Positions 62,901-64,000 of a DNA stretch of 64,000 nt are shown piece by piece. Position 1 is the first letter of the stretch; every line of letters starts with the position of its first letter. Source of the stretch: JBBQFI01 sp038237805 (lineage in GTDB: Bacteria; Verrucomicrobiota; Verrucomicrobiia; Chthoniobacterales; UBA10450). The stretch lies in NCBI GenBank assembly GCA_038237805.1, contig JBBRYI010000011.1, positions 76,225 to 140,224 of the forward strand. The letters run 5' to 3'. The notes under the pieces are model-generated. The model saw nothing but the letters and a program-made list of their open reading frames with translations, was not told the origin of the DNA and did not search any database. The translations under genes were made by a program, and so were the position numbers.

Positions 62901-63676
62901 GGTTTGCTAAACGTGACAGCGACGTGGGTAGAGTCGATTGAAGTCGCCCGGACGATTGCCGGCGGGTCCGTAGTCCCAAGAGGAGAGATGACGTTGGTAA
63001 TAGCCGTCGACCAGGTGGCGGCCATCTTATCGTAGCCGCTCTGGTTCGGATGCTGTCCATCGCTGGACAAATCGGAGGCGGTGAAGACGCTATGCATGTC
63101 CACGAAATAGACTTGATGTCCCAGGGAGACCTGGTGATTCACCATCGCGGGAATGGAATTGCTGTATGCATTCTGCGCAGCCTCTAAACTTGCGCTATCG
63201 GTACGTAGCAGAAGGTTAGAGACAAGAACCTTGGCGTAAGGACGCGTTGTAGCGATGTTTGCAACCAGGTTCTCGAGGCGATTCAAGGCATTGGCCGTGT
63301 CATAGCCTTGGGAAAAATCGTTAATTCCGATGAGAAGCAAAACTACATCGGGATCATTACTTAAGGTTAACCAATCGTTAATGCCCGCCTGAATTTGGTC
63401 AATCCTATACCCACCATGCCCTTCATGATCGGGATCGGGCAGCGCCGGATTCTGCGTGTCGAATTGCGTGCCGACAAAGTCAACATTGTAGCCCGCGTTA
63501 GCTAACGTATTATAGAGCGTACCCCTATAACCGTGGGCATACGTCGGAACGGAATAACCAGAAGTGCTTGAATCGCCTAGCGGCATTATCCGCACCGGGG
63601 GGTTGCCTGCCGAAAAAGCCGAGCCGCTCAGGCTGACCAAAAATAGCAGCCCAAAGAATGCGGCGAGCCTCCTCAT
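59957..63676 (-). CDS. Giant modular exported SGNH hydrolase with DUF642 and cadherin-like repeats
   Basis: The 1239-residue product has a signal peptide (LAAFFGLLFLVSLSGSAFSA). Residues about 25-230 are an SGNH/GDSL hydrolase: GDSST (nucleophile Ser), IGIND (Asn) and DGQHPN (Asp-His). Then come an Ig-like domain, two DUF642-type domains (FESGTFAGWT; FESGYTGWT) separated by a repeat near FQKWQKDSVDLG, three cadherin-like tandem repeats (each ANAQSVTTNEDTAKAITLTG), an ASH-like domain (VDFGNVARAANNSHTFTI) and a C-terminal DFDSDGLSNLLEFATG calcium-type tail common in Verrucomicrobia. It may deacetylate or cleave an external glycan; this is inferred. Confidence 0.85.
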   Translation of the reverse strand: MRRLAAFFGLLFLVSLSGSAFSAGNPPVRIMPLGDSSTSGYSVPTYAHGYRGTLYNTLANAGYNVDFVGTQFDTQNPALPDPDHEGHGGYRIDQIQAGINDWLTLSNDPDVVLLLIGINDFSQGYDTANALNRLENLVANIATTRPYAKVLVSNLLLRTDSASLEAAQNAYSNSIPAMVNHQVSLGHQVYFVDMHSVFTASDLSSDGQHPNQSGYDKMAATWSTAITNVISPLGTTDPPAIVRATSIDSTHVAVTFSKPVEDAATNLSNFSLNGGATISQAALDSASMRIITLTTSALTTDLTYTLSVSGVRDRTPQHNAIASGSTVAFTSERLTNGSFESGTFAGWTASGNQAIAVGNSYSTTDGADVVVFNGGQSTPNAVLSQSFATTAGQKYVLRFDMGVVAYNANQQKLKVTVLGSSTLLSNTVSLFGVGSGVALWSPKAYTFVANSTTTTLTFQDMSPTSADLDMLLDHVRLSAAVSRTLTITSSPNNGVAITVSPADNNGASNGTSGFVRIYSEGAVVNLTAPATFGANVFQKWQKDSVDLGNSVSTSVTIDADHTLNAVYVPAGPLTNGSFESGYTGWTQSGNQMIHTDGTATTNGASVLVFAEGQATPNGVVSQSFATAIGQTYMLYFDLGVTAYQSTAAQLMKVTVQGSGNPLVLQTLSVLGQGTGSWYTPESFTFVANSAVTTLTFQDVSQTSLNIDLLLDNVRVTGTAPTANPQSVTTNEDTAKAITLTGSDPNGDALTFIVVTSPTHGTLTGTAPNLTYTPTANYNGPDSFTFKANDGTNDSNIATVSITVTAINDPPTANAQSVTTNEDTAKAITLTGSDPDGDTLTFRVVTGPTHGALTGTTPNLTYTPATNYNGADSFTFKANDGTVDSNIATISITVTAVNDAPTANAQSVATNENTPLAITLTGTDTETPTTSLTFTITAPPNHGSLTGTAPNVTYTPATNYFGPDTFAFTVTDTGDGASPPLTSAEAMISITVNGTPEIAVEQPAGVDLIDGASTVDFGNVARAANNSHTFTIRNLGGADLTGLAITVDGPDAADFTMTAAPTTPILPGGSTTFTIKFTPSALGGYTAALHIASNDGNENPFDIALTGTGITNLEAWRMQYFGSADNSGDGADANDFDSDGLSNLLEFATGNDPKQSSPMPGVLSINGDTIEFAYARAKAAINDGFTFNVEWSDDLMSPNWSSEGVSEEILSDDGTLQQIKASVSGGSGARRFLRLKVPGP

Positions 63677-63678
63677 CT

Positions 63679-64000
63679 CTAACGTTGCACTTTGAGACCG
63701 CGATCGAGTGGCATCTTGCCGCCATTCAGAGGCAACTTGCCAAGCATTGCTTTGATGCGCCGTGGATCATTCTTGGGGAACGCAATCAGACCAAATGAGT
63801 TAAGGACCGTCGGCCGATTTTGCGCGTTGGAGATTGGCATCGGAGATTGAACTGCAACGCTTTGAGGTTGCGATGTAATGACGGGCGCATTTTGCAATGT
63901 TACTCGAACGTTATCCAAAAGAAGATCGATATTGACGGTCGTTTGAGAAACATCCTGGAAGGTGAGCGTGGTTTGGGAACTGTTGGCAACAAAAGTAAGA
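63679..64000 (-). CDS. C-terminal part of a DUF642-containing exported protein (partial)
   Basis: The frame is open to the window edge, so only the last about 106 residues are seen. The visible start (FVANSSQTTLTFQDVS ... NIDLLLDNVRV) is the end of a DUF642-type domain and is nearly the same, at DNA level as well, as the second DUF642 domain of the gene at 59957 (compare 63903-63965 with 61530-61600). The last 70 residues (PVITSQPQSVAV ... PLNGGKMPLDRG) are not shared and match nothing I know. The gene ends 2 bases before the start of the SGNH hydrolase gene. Confidence 0.75.
   Translation of the reverse strand, partial: LTFVANSSQTTLTFQDVSQTTVNIDLLLDNVRVTLQNAPVITSQPQSVAVQSPMPISNAQNRPTVLNSFGLIAFPKNDPRRIKAMLGKLPLNGGKMPLDRGLKVQR

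Overview
ORGANISM. The window looks like a chromosomal segment of a soil-type Verrucomicrobiota, most likely a Chthoniobacterales (Spartobacteria) relative. This is an inference. It rests on the mix of an exosortase/PEP-CTERM system, secreted proteins with a dockerin-like tail preceded by an SRKTHG-type beta domain, an SGNH hydrolase ending in a DFDSDGLSNLLEFATG-like tail, DUF642 domains, and moderate to high GC content. No rRNA is present; one tRNA (Gln, CTG) is.

LAYOUT. 0-4.8 kb: housekeeping genes (tyrS, SYLF protein, YihY, tadA). 4.8-8.9 kb: two tandem paralogous arylsulfotransferase-like secreted proteins with dockerin-like tails, with a 16-bp perfect palindrome upstream. 9.2-15 kb: a DNA-binding-like protein, a truncated/chimeric beta-helix membrane protein, tRNA-Gln, a receiver-metallo-beta-lactamase fusion, and a K+-independent H+-pyrophosphatase. 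15.5-20.8 kb: a sugar-use cluster (stand-alone receiver, OprB-like porin, FucP-like transporter, cupin, PfkB kinase, NTF2-like protein); the porin and transporter are broken by frameshifts. 20.8-23.4 kb: KTSC protein, rhodanese, fatty-acid-hydroxylase-type membrane enzyme, and a threonine synthase fragment cut by dispersed repeats. 23.6-33 kb: four large BNR-repeat secreted proteins with the same dockerin-like tail (one frameshifted). 33-38.5 kb: TonB-like protein, pgi, sensorless histidine kinase and NtrC-type regulator in one tight operon, then a dienelactone hydrolase. 38.5-51.2 kb: the PEP-CTERM/exosortase locus (NusG-like factor, PrsT, PrsR, PrsK, a repeat-rich FN3 protein, Wza-type export lipoprotein, a PEP-CTERM substrate, exosortase). 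51.2-59.8 kb: polysaccharide synthesis (UDP-sugar dehydrogenase, GDP-mannose epimerase-like, glycosyltransferases, methyltransferase, two GT-C membrane enzymes). 60-64 kb: a giant modular SGNH hydrolase and the tail of a sequence-related gene.

HOW IT FITS TOGETHER. The right half is a surface-glycan and protein-sorting locus. PrsK/PrsR should activate sigma-54 promoters; two GG-N10-GC elements (upstream of the FN3 protein and upstream of the PEP-CTERM substrate) support this. The exosortase would process the PEP-CTERM substrate, and the glycosyltransferases and Wza-type protein would make and export the polymer. The left half displays a second, separate family of exported proteins united by an SRK-domain plus dockerin-like tail.

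MOST NOTABLE. The octamer TCGTTAGG occurs 26 times by my count (about 2 expected by chance), in both orientations and in different reading frames of unrelated genes, and is absent from the last 14.7 kb. It looks like a genome-wide DNA-level signal (uptake, recombination or segregation). Several genes carry single-base frame breaks next to short homopolymers, which may be assembly errors. No gene-free stretch exceeds 300 bases; the longest are about 208 bases (64-270, nothing seen), about 270 (8914-9183, palindrome), 257 (46355-46611, sigma-54 element) and 288 (49964-50251, sigma-54 element, AT-rich).
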